From a virus: a DNA stretch of 64,000 nucleotides. Of this stretch, positions 56,983 to 64,000 are shown piece after piece (position 1 is the stretch's first letter; every line of letters begins with the position of its first letter). The notes beneath the pieces are model-generated. The model was not told the origin of the DNA and searched no databases. It saw nothing but the letters and a program-made list of their open reading frames with translations. The translations under genes were made by a program, and so were the position numbers. The stretch is taken from positions 1-64,000 of IMG/VR virus record IMGVR_UViG_3300005607_000001, one strand, 5' to 3'.

Positions 56983-58002
56983 ATGGTCTCGCTTCTCGAA
57001 TCCCAAGATGAACCTGCAAAGTTCACCCTCACGGGCGAATCTGGTTCCGGTAAAACCGGTGCCAAGGCGTCATTGATCTGCGCGGGTTATAAAATCCGCT
57101 CAATCGATACGGATAAAGGTTCGCGCCTCTTACGCGCACTTTTAACCGACGAAGAACACTACCCATACGCCAAATGGATTAAACAACACGGAATTGACCT
57201 CAACACGGCGTATGATTACATCCCAATCGACACCGAGATGGTTTTACGCCAAGCGATACAGAAAAACCCTCGCGGTGAGATTGTATCCAAGGAAGAAATC
57301 CTCGCGCCGAAATCCGCCGATGCGTGGCCAAAGATCGTAAACTTGCTTGAAAACTGGCCGCGCTATGGAAAAGTCACCGATTGGGGACCGGATACAATCC
57401 TCGACATTGATACTCTCACCTCCGTCGCCCAGGCGAGTTATTACTACCTGCAAAACCTCAACGCTCGCCTTGGAGTCCGCGAGGATGGTTATTCGCACCA
57501 ACAGGACGTCGGCGGTACACAATCTCAACTCCGTCGCATGTTGGAGAAACTTTCCTCATCGTATGTCAAATGCCACGTGATCTTAAACTGCCACATCATT
57601 TGGATCGATAACTCCTCGGGTTATAATCAATCACCCGACGAGCGCGCTCGGCAGGGGAAATCAATTGATCCTAAAGGTTATCCAAAGGCCGTCGGCAAGG
57701 CGTTGTCGACGGATATCAATTCCAAGTTCAACGACGGTTTCACCGTTCATCAACAAGGCGCAGGGGCGAACGTTAAACGTTTCATTTCCACCGTCCCGCG
57801 CGACAATATCAGCGCCAAAAACTCCGTCTACCTCGACCGCGAATATCCCATTTCAACCGGTCTGGCGGAAATTCTCGCCGCGCTGACGTATCAACCCAAA
57901 CCATGGGATTTGATCCAAGCCATTCGGGGAAATGAATTGCGCAATGATTCGCGCGATCTATCCCCAAAACCCGCACCCGGACCATCGGGTGTTAAACGGT
58001 GA
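56983..58002 (+). CDS. RecA-fold ATPase, Sak4/AAA_24-like
   Basis: 339 aa. Walker A GESGSGKT (18-25), Asp in RSIDTDKGSRLLRALL, Walker B-like ILDIDTLTSVAQAS, sensor stretch CHVILNCHIIWID. This is the AAA_24 group of phage proteins related to Sak4 single-strand annealing recombinases. Neighbouring nuclease and ssDNA-binding candidate support recombination or replication. The end lies in a hairpin shared with the next gene's boundary. Confidence 0.85.
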   Translation: MVSLLESQDEPAKFTLTGESGSGKTGAKASLICAGYKIRSIDTDKGSRLLRALLTDEEHYPYAKWIKQHGIDLNTAYDYIPIDTEMVLRQAIQKNPRGEIVSKEEILAPKSADAWPKIVNLLENWPRYGKVTDWGPDTILDIDTLTSVAQASYYYLQNLNARLGVREDGYSHQQDVGGTQSQLRRMLEKLSSSYVKCHVILNCHIIWIDNSSGYNQSPDERARQGKSIDPKGYPKAVGKALSTDINSKFNDGFTVHQQGAGANVKRFISTVPRDNISAKNSVYLDREYPISTGLAEILAALTYQPKPWDLIQAIRGNELRNDSRDLSPKPAPGPSGVKR

Positions 58003-58027
58003 ATGACAAATCATTCCATCATTCACC
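57998..58027 (+). promoter_or_regulatory. GGTGAATGA hairpin before the ssDNA-binding candidate
   Basis: Arms 57998-58006 and 58019-58027, loop of 12. The stop codon of the ATPase gene is in the left arm. Pairs with a similar hairpin after the next gene (58542-58599). Confidence 0.55.
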
Positions 58028-58054
58028 ACTTCCAGTGAAAGGAAACTGAACTCC

Positions 58055-58528
58055 ATGACCACCCATTTCACCGATCTCCTGGATTATACGTCCGACGACG
58101 TATCAAAGCCCCGCGGTTGCCCCGAAGCGTGGCTTACCGCGGACCTTGGGCCGTTTATCCGCGACAAATCCCGTTCCGGCACGGAATTCATCCGGTTTGA
58201 TCTTCTCAACGTTCAACCACACGAAGACAATCCGCCGGACGTGATGGAGTCTTTGAAAGACATTGATTTTTCAAAACTCCGCTCGCCGTTTTGCCCTAAT
58301 CTCACGGTTGATTATTGGCTGACGGAAGATGCGCTTTATCATCTCTCCGGCATGCTCGACCGCGTGATTGGTCATCCGAACGCATCTCTGCGGTCGCGTT
58401 TGGAAGAAACGCGCGGGGTGAGGGTAATGTTTAAGGTCAAACCCCGCGTACGTGAAAACGGCGAACAAACGGGCGAAACTCAGGTCGATGGACGGAGTCT
58501 CGGACCAGTAACTTACATCAATCCGTAA
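58055..58528 (+). CDS. possible ssDNA-binding-type protein, 157 aa
   Basis: AAGGAAA precedes ATG 58055. LTADLGPFIRDKSRSGTEFI and FDLLNVQPHEDN then LEETRGVRVMFKVKPRVREN, ending in GRSLGPVTYI. OB-like beta pattern and the position after a Sak4-like ATPase suggest a single-strand DNA-binding role. No firm motif. Confidence 0.6.
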   Translation: MTTHFTDLLDYTSDDVSKPRGCPEAWLTADLGPFIRDKSRSGTEFIRFDLLNVQPHEDNPPDVMESLKDIDFSKLRSPFCPNLTVDYWLTEDALYHLSGMLDRVIGHPNASLRSRLEETRGVRVMFKVKPRVRENGEQTGETQVDGRSLGPVTYINP

Positions 58529-58541
58529 ATCCATGATCCTT

Positions 58542-58599
58542 GGTGAATGAATGGAGTGATGGAATGATAAGTATCATGCGTCATTTCCATTCATTCACC
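58542..58599 (+). terminator. long nested hairpin after the ssDNA-binding candidate
   Basis: Outer arms 58542-58555 and 58586-58599 (14 bp, perfect), inner arms 58564-58569 and 58572-58577. It starts with GGTGAATGA, the same as the hairpin at 57998. No T-run; may stop or stabilise RNA. Confidence 0.6.
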
Positions 58600-58633
58600 G
58601 CATAAAGGGTCTTTAACCGCTCAATAACCAATT

Positions 58634-58903
58634 ATGCGCGAATTTCACCCCATGACAAACGACGTTGCCGATTCGATTTTCAACCGCGGACTGAAAGTCA
58701 TCAACAACCCGCCGCGCAAATACCCGCGCATCAAACCCTCGCAGGAACCCCAATTGCGCGCGGAGATTGATCAATGGGTCAAAGACGGCCGGGTGACGTA
58801 CATCACTCTCGAAATGGCCCAAAAATACGACGAAGAGAAAGAGCGCCAAATTCTTTCTCGACAGCGTGAAAAGATAAGACGGATGCTTTATCTTAATCAA
58901 TAA
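58634..58903 (+). CDS. hypothetical protein, 89 aa
   Basis: Start at 58634, or ATG 58652 (MTNDVADS). Basic, helical C-terminus (EEKERQILSRQREKIRRML). No known match; lies ahead of a replication group. Directly abuts the next start. Confidence 0.6.
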   Translation: MREFHPMTNDVADSIFNRGLKVINNPPRKYPRIKPSQEPQLRAEIDQWVKDGRVTYITLEMAQKYDEEKERQILSRQREKIRRMLYLNQ

Positions 58904-59215
58904 ATGCCGGACTACAACACCCCGCGGTTCTTTTGCGTATGGATTGACCTCGGGTTGGAGAGATTAAAGAAACTACAACGCTTGAATAATCACGCGTTAC
59001 AAATCTCTCCAACCATGATTCTAATCCCCAATGGAACCCCAGAGGATCCACAGTACATTCACTTGCGCCCGTATAAATCCGGGACGTTAATCAGCGAACG
59101 CACCTCGACGGGCACATCACAAGGGCAATTATTCAACATTCCATGGTCCAAGGCTACGAATTACATCATCAACCGCGCGGCGAAATTGAAATGTCACTTT
59201 CAAGTGCAAAAATAA
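58904..59215 (+). CDS. hypothetical protein, 103 aa
   Basis: Begins where the previous gene ends. Helix ERLKKLQRLNNHALQI, beta pieces (TMILIPNGTPEDPQYIHL), basic C-terminus. Overlaps the UDG-exonuclease start by 25 bp. Not recognised. Confidence 0.6.
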   Translation: MPDYNTPRFFCVWIDLGLERLKKLQRLNNHALQISPTMILIPNGTPEDPQYIHLRPYKSGTLISERTSTGTSQGQLFNIPWSKATNYIINRAAKLKCHFQVQK

Positions 59216-60342
59216 TCCTCATCGGCGAGGCTTGGGGCGTTGATGAACAACGTCACAAACACGCATTCGTTGGCGCGGCGGGCAGGGAACTAGCGGCGCA
59301 AATTGCGCATTCCAACCTCGCCCCGGCAATTACCACTAAATACCCTTCCTGCGAGGAACTAATCTCCTATTGGCAAAATTTATCCACTAATCACGGAATA
59401 CATTTATTAAACGTCTTCAACCTTCATCCAGAGAATAATAAAATCGATTTATTCTTTTCCCGTGATGGCAACCGTTCCCTCGCACCGTATCGCGTGGGGA
59501 AATACCTCATTCCCGAATACATGCCGCATGTTTTGCGCCTATGGGAAAACATCCGATCATTGAACCCGAACCTAATCATCACCCTAGGCGGAGTGGCATC
59601 TTGGGCCGTTTTAGGCAAAACAATCAAAATCTCCGAAATCCGCGGCACAATAAATCCCGCGCGCACGGAACTACACAACCTAAAAACCCTGCCCACCTAT
59701 CACCCGTCGTACATCATGCAATACGGTTATTCCGACCGACCGATTGTCATCGCGGATTTAATCAAGGCCAAATCCGAATCCCAATTCCCCGAAATCCGGC
59801 GCACGGAACGATTTATCACCATTCCCAATCCGGATTCCGTACAAGAAATCATCTCCTGGATCCAACGTCCCGCGGATATGTACGCCGTGGATATTGAAAC
59901 CGGGTATGCCCTTTATACCCACATCGAATTAACCTCCATGCTCCCGCGGCATAGATTTTATCTCTCATCGCAGATTTCAATGATCGGTTTCGCGCGGTCG
60001 AAAAGCGATGCCCTGGTAATACCGTTTATGGCGCGCAATGCCGATAACACCTCACTCGATTTTTGGTCAACGCCTGAGCTGGAAACCCAAGCTTGGCGCT
60101 TAACCCGCGAACTCTTACAGTCACCAATTCCGAAAATCTTCCAAAACGGCATGTTCGACATACAACGTTTGTTAGAAAAAGGTCTCGTACCGCGCAATTG
60201 CCTCCATGATACCATGTTACGTCAACATGCGCTATATCCCGAATTACAAAAATCCCTCGGATTCCTGGTCTCCATTCATTGCAACGAATTCCCATGGAAG
60301 GGGATGTATTCCAACCGCGATCATTTGAAACGCGACGAATAA
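59191..60342 (+). CDS. uracil-DNA glycosylase fused to a 3'-5' exonuclease domain
   Basis: 383 aa from ATG 59191. Residues 1-about 200: IILIGEAWGVDE, HAFVGAAGRELAA and LPTYHPSYIMQYG, motifs of family 4/5-type UDG. Residues about 225 onward: DIET (234-237, exo I), KIFQNGMFDIQRLLE (exo II) and CLHDTMLRQHALYPELQKS (exo III) of a DnaQ/Pol A-type proofreading exonuclease. The polymerase itself is a separate gene. It may remove uracil and proofread near the fork. Confidence 0.85.
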   Translation: MSLSSAKIILIGEAWGVDEQRHKHAFVGAAGRELAAQIAHSNLAPAITTKYPSCEELISYWQNLSTNHGIHLLNVFNLHPENNKIDLFFSRDGNRSLAPYRVGKYLIPEYMPHVLRLWENIRSLNPNLIITLGGVASWAVLGKTIKISEIRGTINPARTELHNLKTLPTYHPSYIMQYGYSDRPIVIADLIKAKSESQFPEIRRTERFITIPNPDSVQEIISWIQRPADMYAVDIETGYALYTHIELTSMLPRHRFYLSSQISMIGFARSKSDALVIPFMARNADNTSLDFWSTPELETQAWRLTRELLQSPIPKIFQNGMFDIQRLLEKGLVPRNCLHDTMLRQHALYPELQKSLGFLVSIHCNEFPWKGMYSNRDHLKRDE

Positions 60343-60362
60343 TTAACGGAGAATTAAACACC

Positions 60363-60758
60363 ATGCCCACATTCGACCCGGCGCTTTTGCAGATGCCGAC
60401 CGATTTAACCGAAATCCAACGTCTTTGTCACTTTCAAAGTGATAAAAACGGCTGGTGGAAGGATTTGCCGCAAATCGAACCGCAAAGATCATTTTTCCTG
60501 GCGACTAAAATCGCGCTTATTCATTCCGAACTAAGCGAGGCACTGGAAGGCCTGCGCACTAATGCACAAGACGCACACTTACCACAATATTCATCAATCG
60601 CCGTCGAACTCGCGGATGCGCTTTACCGTATCCTCGACTTGGCGGAATCACTAAACATCAACCTCAATCAAGTGTGGTGGGAAAAGCATCTTTATAACAT
60701 CATGCGCGAAGATCACAAACCCGCTAATCGTTCTAAACCGGGCGGTAAAAAGTTCTAA
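60363..60758 (+). CDS. MazG-like nucleotide pyrophosphohydrolase
   Basis: 131 aa from ATG 60363 with GGAGA 10 bp upstream. KIALIHSELSEALEGLR and VELADALYRILDLAE give the EExxE and ExxD metal-binding helices. MazG enzymes hydrolyse NTPs or (p)ppGpp-related nucleotides and keep host metabolism active. Located inside the polymerase operon. Confidence 0.85.
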   Translation: MPTFDPALLQMPTDLTEIQRLCHFQSDKNGWWKDLPQIEPQRSFFLATKIALIHSELSEALEGLRTNAQDAHLPQYSSIAVELADALYRILDLAESLNINLNQVWWEKHLYNIMREDHKPANRSKPGGKKF

Positions 60759-60779
60759 TCATTCACACGGTGCATTTCC

Positions 60780-62237
60780 ATGCCTGTCTTTGCAACGCAT
60801 ACCTTAGACATTAACACCCTTCCGCAGGAATTTTACATCCCCGTTTACAACGGGCTTGATAATTGCCTAACCTATGAAGTCAATGAAATAATGTCCCCCC
60901 TGGCGGAAGGGAATTTTATCTATGACTTCGAACGCGCATTGCAAGCCCCGGTCATGGAAATGCAACTTCGAGGGTTTCGCATCGATCCCATCGCGCGCGA
61001 AGAGGCACTAAAACTCACAAAACAAAAACTAACTGCGACATTGGGCGTTTTAACGCGCTTGTGCAATTATCCCATAAACCCCAATTCAGGCGATCAATTA
61101 AGGAATTTGTTTTATAACCAATTCGGCCTCAAACCCGTAAAGCGTTATTACAAGGGCGAGGTCGCATCTCCGATGGACCGAAAAGTCCTCGAATCCTTCA
61201 GGCATCATCTGTACGCCGAACCAATCACCAACGCCGTTCTGCTCGCCCGGGATTTGGTGAAAATCATTCAGGTTCTCGAAACCGACATCGATCTTGATTG
61301 GCGCTGGAGGTGCAGTTACAACATCGCCGGAACGACAACCGGGAGGTTTTCGAGTTCCAAATCCGGCATCGGCACCGGGTCGAATTTTCAAAACATCACC
61401 GAAGACCTTCGCCGGATTTTCATCGCCGATCCGGGTTACAAACTCTGCGGCATTGACGGCGAACAGGCCGAGGCGCGATTTGTCGGCTGGTTTTGTGGTA
61501 TAACCTTCAACGATTGGCGTTATTTGAACGCCGCCGAAAGCGGTGATTTACATACCTACGTCACCCGATTGGTCTACCCAGATTGGCCGTGGACGGGCGA
61601 TTTATCCAAAGACCGCAAACTTGCCGAGCGGACATTTCACAGGCATTTCACATTCCGCGATGCGAGCAAACGCCTTGCACATGGCACGAATTACCTCGGC
61701 CAGCCGGATAACATGGCCCGGCAAACTCAAATCCCCTTGCCACTCGTCAGAGATTTTTACGATCGCTATATGACCGCCTTTGAGTGCATCGACAAGATGC
61801 ACAAATTTATCATCAGTCAATTGCAAACCAAACGACGTTTGACGTCAATGATGGGCCGGCCACGGGATTTCTTCGACCGGCCAAATGATCCCGAAACCTG
61901 GCGTGCGGCCGTGGCATTTATGTTTCAATCCTCAACGAGCGATTACATCAACCTCGGTCTGTGGCGCATCTGGCGCTATATGGGCCTCAGAGTGCAAATT
62001 CTCAGTCAACTTCACGACGCGGTTTATTTTCAATTCCGCACTGACGACGACGAACGCGACGTTGTGCGCGAGGCGTTGGATTTAATGCAAATCAAACTTC
62101 GGCACAATGATCGGGAGTTTTACATCCCCTGCGAGGCCCAAACGGGGTTTAATTGGGGGCACAAATGGAAACTTGATTCCAAAGGGAATAAATACGAGGC
62201 GAACCCCAAGGGGTTGGATAAAGTGAAATGGGATTGA
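60780..62237 (+). CDS. DNA polymerase family A, polymerase domain only
   Basis: 485 aa. Motif A IDGEQAEARFVGW with Asp226, motif B ASKRLAHGTNYLGQP with Lys297, motif C LSQLHDAVYFQF with His412-Asp413. GTTTGRFSSS and QNITEDLRRIF are the usual fingers/palm residues. Exonuclease and 5' nuclease domains are absent; the exonuclease is in the preceding UDG fusion. It is the replicative polymerase candidate. Confidence 0.93.
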   Translation: MPVFATHTLDINTLPQEFYIPVYNGLDNCLTYEVNEIMSPLAEGNFIYDFERALQAPVMEMQLRGFRIDPIAREEALKLTKQKLTATLGVLTRLCNYPINPNSGDQLRNLFYNQFGLKPVKRYYKGEVASPMDRKVLESFRHHLYAEPITNAVLLARDLVKIIQVLETDIDLDWRWRCSYNIAGTTTGRFSSSKSGIGTGSNFQNITEDLRRIFIADPGYKLCGIDGEQAEARFVGWFCGITFNDWRYLNAAESGDLHTYVTRLVYPDWPWTGDLSKDRKLAERTFHRHFTFRDASKRLAHGTNYLGQPDNMARQTQIPLPLVRDFYDRYMTAFECIDKMHKFIISQLQTKRRLTSMMGRPRDFFDRPNDPETWRAAVAFMFQSSTSDYINLGLWRIWRYMGLRVQILSQLHDAVYFQFRTDDDERDVVREALDLMQIKLRHNDREFYIPCEAQTGFNWGHKWKLDSKGNKYEANPKGLDKVKWD

Positions 62238-62241
62238 ATTC

Positions 62242-62454
62242 ATGAGCGTCACGTATCACGCCGATGCGGTTGTCAAAGTCTCTATCACTCACGATGAAGT
62301 GACGACGACCTATCACTTAACCACAAGACGCGTATCTGTATATTGCGAATACGACCACGGTTCAACACCTGATGCTAAAACGTTGAAAGAACTCACCTTC
62401 ACGTTCCATTACCCGGAAATGAGAGGATTAAATGTTGACGCGCCGGTGGGATAG
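62242..62454 (+). CDS. hypothetical protein, 70 aa
   Basis: Beta-rich (TTTYHLTTRRVSVYCEYDHG), ends inside the deaminase start by 23 bp. Not recognised. Confidence 0.6.
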   Translation: MSVTYHADAVVKVSITHDEVTTTYHLTTRRVSVYCEYDHGSTPDAKTLKELTFTFHYPEMRGLNVDAPVG

Positions 62455-62929
62455 GCATTTTTTACGCCTCGCACTCGAACATTCCCGGATGTCAAAAGAC
62501 CCGCGCACAAAGGTCGGGGCGTTGATCGTCAGTCCGGATCGTGGAATTATCTCCGCGGGGTTTAACGGTTTTCCACAACGCATAACCGATTCCGCCGAAC
62601 GGTTGAATGACCGCAACATAAAACTCGACCTAATCATCCACGCGGAGATGAATGCCATACTTTTCGCCGCGCGACGTGGCATCGCGACTAAAGGCAACGC
62701 GATGTATATCATCGGCCATTCGGCCTTGACGGGTGATATTCTAGGCCTTCCGCCTTGTGTACGTTGCGCGGTGCAAATGATTCAAGCGGGGATTACACAG
62801 GTCATAACCTGTCCCCTGAATACCTCACTTCAACATTGGGAAGACAGTTGCCTCACCACACAACGCATTATGCACGAGGCGGGGGTTGAATACATTGAAA
62901 TCCCTGCCGATGCCCTCACGGAGAAATGA
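62432..62929 (+). CDS. dCMP deaminase
   Basis: 165 aa zinc enzyme. HAE motif with His70 and Glu72, PPCVRC with Cys109 and Cys112, TKVGALIVSPD and ISAGFNGFP before it. It converts dCMP to dUMP, feeding ThyX. SD GAGAGGA precedes the ATG. Confidence 0.93.
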   Translation: MLTRRWDRHFLRLALEHSRMSKDPRTKVGALIVSPDRGIISAGFNGFPQRITDSAERLNDRNIKLDLIIHAEMNAILFAARRGIATKGNAMYIIGHSALTGDILGLPPCVRCAVQMIQAGITQVITCPLNTSLQHWEDSCLTTQRIMHEAGVEYIEIPADALTEK

Positions 62930-63289
62930 ATGTCCTACTGGTACCTCGCGTCGCCGTATGCCAAATATCCTCACGGCAAAGAAAAAGCAGTCGAACACAT
63001 CGCGGAAAACGCCGCACTGTTGATTAGAAACAACATTCAAATCTTCTGCCCGATCCTTCACAGTCAAGCCGTGAAGCCATTTTTGCCCGAGGATTTGCGC
63101 GATGATCACTCCTTTTGGTTATCATTCGACAAGCATTTCATCGATCATTCATGGGGGGTTATTGTTTGCAAACTCGATTCCTGGCACGAATCAAAAGGCA
63201 TCGCGGAGGAAATGGAATATTGCCTCTTCCGTCATAGACCCGTGATCTTTATGGAACCGGGAATTGTGCCTGATTTTTTCCTTGGATAA
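62930..63289 (+). CDS. DUF1937 protein, nucleoside deoxyribosyltransferase-like
   Basis: 119 aa. YLASPYAKYPHGKEKAVEHI at the start, FCPILHSQAVKPF and VCKLDSWHESKGIAEEME are the DUF1937 pattern, related to nucleoside 2-deoxyribosyltransferases; the Glu in ESKGIAEE region is a likely catalytic residue. It may process nucleosides in the phage pool. Starts directly after the deaminase stop. Confidence 0.82.
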   Translation: MSYWYLASPYAKYPHGKEKAVEHIAENAALLIRNNIQIFCPILHSQAVKPFLPEDLRDDHSFWLSFDKHFIDHSWGVIVCKLDSWHESKGIAEEMEYCLFRHRPVIFMEPGIVPDFFLG

Positions 63290-63297
63290 CACCTCCA

Positions 63298-63888
63298 ATG
63301 ATCACTAACTTGAAACTCATCGCTATTTGTGGCCCTAAAGGCTCGGGGAAATCCTTGTTATCCAGGTATTTAACAACACACCACAATTACACCCGTTTGC
63401 CGTTTAGTGAATCGCTGAAATGGATGGTTTATAACCTCTTGCGCGATCAAGGCGCGTCGCACGAACTCGCGACGAAGTTATTAAACGATCCTGAATACAA
63501 AGAACAACCCACGCAATATTTCATGAACCGTTCGCCGCGCCATGTAATGCAAACCTTGGGAACGGAATGGGGGAGGAATTACATACACGATAACTTTTGG
63601 GTCAACATCTGGCTCAATAAACTTCGCACTCTGCACCTCTCGAAGGTCGTGGTTGATGATTTGCGATTTGTGAACGAAGCGCAAATGATCAAGTCACTTA
63701 ACGGGTTTATCATTTGCCTCTCGCGGCCTGAACCGAACACTATCACAGCCACAACCACAAATATCATCGACACTCACGTTTCCGAGTGCGAATACAAATA
63801 TCTCGACTATGATCTTTTTCTTGTAAACGATTCAACCCCCGAACAACTTCTTCGCCGCGTGCAAGAGACACTGGGCGATAGGATTTAG
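63298..63888 (+). CDS. deoxynucleoside monophosphate kinase
   Basis: 196 aa. P-loop GPKGSGKS (12-19), LPFSESLKWMVYNLL, HVM-QTLGTEWGRNYI and VVVDDLRFVNEAQMI. This matches phage dNMP kinases (T4 gene 1 type), which phosphorylate dNMPs including dTMP from ThyX. It stands directly before thyX. Confidence 0.85.
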   Translation: MITNLKLIAICGPKGSGKSLLSRYLTTHHNYTRLPFSESLKWMVYNLLRDQGASHELATKLLNDPEYKEQPTQYFMNRSPRHVMQTLGTEWGRNYIHDNFWVNIWLNKLRTLHLSKVVVDDLRFVNEAQMIKSLNGFIICLSRPEPNTITATTTNIIDTHVSECEYKYLDYDLFLVNDSTPEQLLRRVQETLGDRI

Positions 63889-63894
63889 CGTTCA

Positions 63895-64000
63895 ATGATC
63901 GACGTCAAAATCATAGCCGATTCGATCGCGGAAAATTCCCCGCGCTTAATCACCTTCGAGTGTTCCTATCCTCGGTTCATTCATAGCGAGGTTATGACGC
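63895..64000 (+). CDS. thyX: thymidylate synthase ThyX, N-terminal part
   Basis: Starts at ATG 63895. Reads MIDVKIIADSIAENSPRLIT then FECSYPRFIHSEVMT, the usual opening of ThyX, where the next residues would be the HRxxxRN flavin and substrate motif. The window ends here. It joins the ThyX fragment at the beginning of the window (2-610). Confidence 0.9.
   Translation, partial: MIDVKIIADSIAENSPRLITFECSYPRFIHSEVMT

Overview
The window looks like almost the whole genome of a temperate tailed dsDNA phage with a long, siphovirus-type tail. Hallmark genes seen: TerL, TerS candidate, portal, prohead protease, HK97-type capsid, tail tube, a frameshifted tail chaperone pair, a 1312-residue tape measure and a tyrosine integrase. 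The last four tail genes (DUF2460, DUF2163, NlpC/P60, J-like) are in the order of the gene transfer agent type tail of Alphaproteobacteria, so an alphaproteobacterial host is likely (inference). The window opens in the C-terminal part of thyX and closes in the N-terminal part of thyX. The sequence is therefore circular or circularly permuted, and only roughly 100-200 bp of one gene is missing (estimate from ThyX length).

Layout. 1-5.1 kb (+): end of thyX, a DUF3987-like ATPase and a B12-dependent ribonucleotide reductase. 5.1-6.8 kb: a small membrane protein on the minus strand and a three-gene plus-strand cassette with its own promoter. 6.8-38.5 kb (-): the late block, read right to left: portal, decoration-type proteins, a TPR-glycosyltransferase and FkbM methyltransferase pair, a lysis-like cluster, protease, capsid, connector, a small metabolic cluster (cupin, YkgJ-like, SpeD-like), tail tube, chaperones, tape measure, tail tip and a phosphoesterase. 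38.5-40.1 kb: candidate attP, integrase, excisionase. 40.1-45.8 kb (-): terminase, nuclease, DNA methyltransferase and an unknown gene, interrupted by a two-gene plus-strand insert at 41.9-42.7 kb.

45.8-46.5 kb is the divergent hub: an imperfect palindrome of about 370 bp centred on an AT-rich core near 46,045, from which the two transcription halves point outward. To its right, 46.3-49.1 kb holds very small genes, several isolated by near-identical terminators, plus AT-rich DNA with TTAACC boxes and iteron-like repeats; this is the best origin candidate. 49.1-55.9 kb (+): an AAA+ ATPase and its partner, a DHH-like protein flanked by two paralogues, a HIRAN protein, an RHH protein and small unknowns. 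55.9-64 kb (+): Cas4/RecB-type nuclease, RecA-fold ATPase, a UDG-exonuclease fusion, MazG, family A polymerase, dCMP deaminase, DUF1937, dNMP kinase and thyX.

How it fits together: dCMP deaminase, ThyX, NrdJ, dNMP kinase and MazG supply and police the dNTP pool for the phage polymerase. The UDG domain fused to the proofreading exonuclease would act against uracil that a deaminase route can leave. The least explained features are the palindromic hub, the dense series of perfect hairpins inside coding sequence from 45.2 to about 53.3 kb, a heptameric C/A-rich linker repeat that always has the same orientation relative to transcription, and a SpeD-like enzyme inside the virion gene block.
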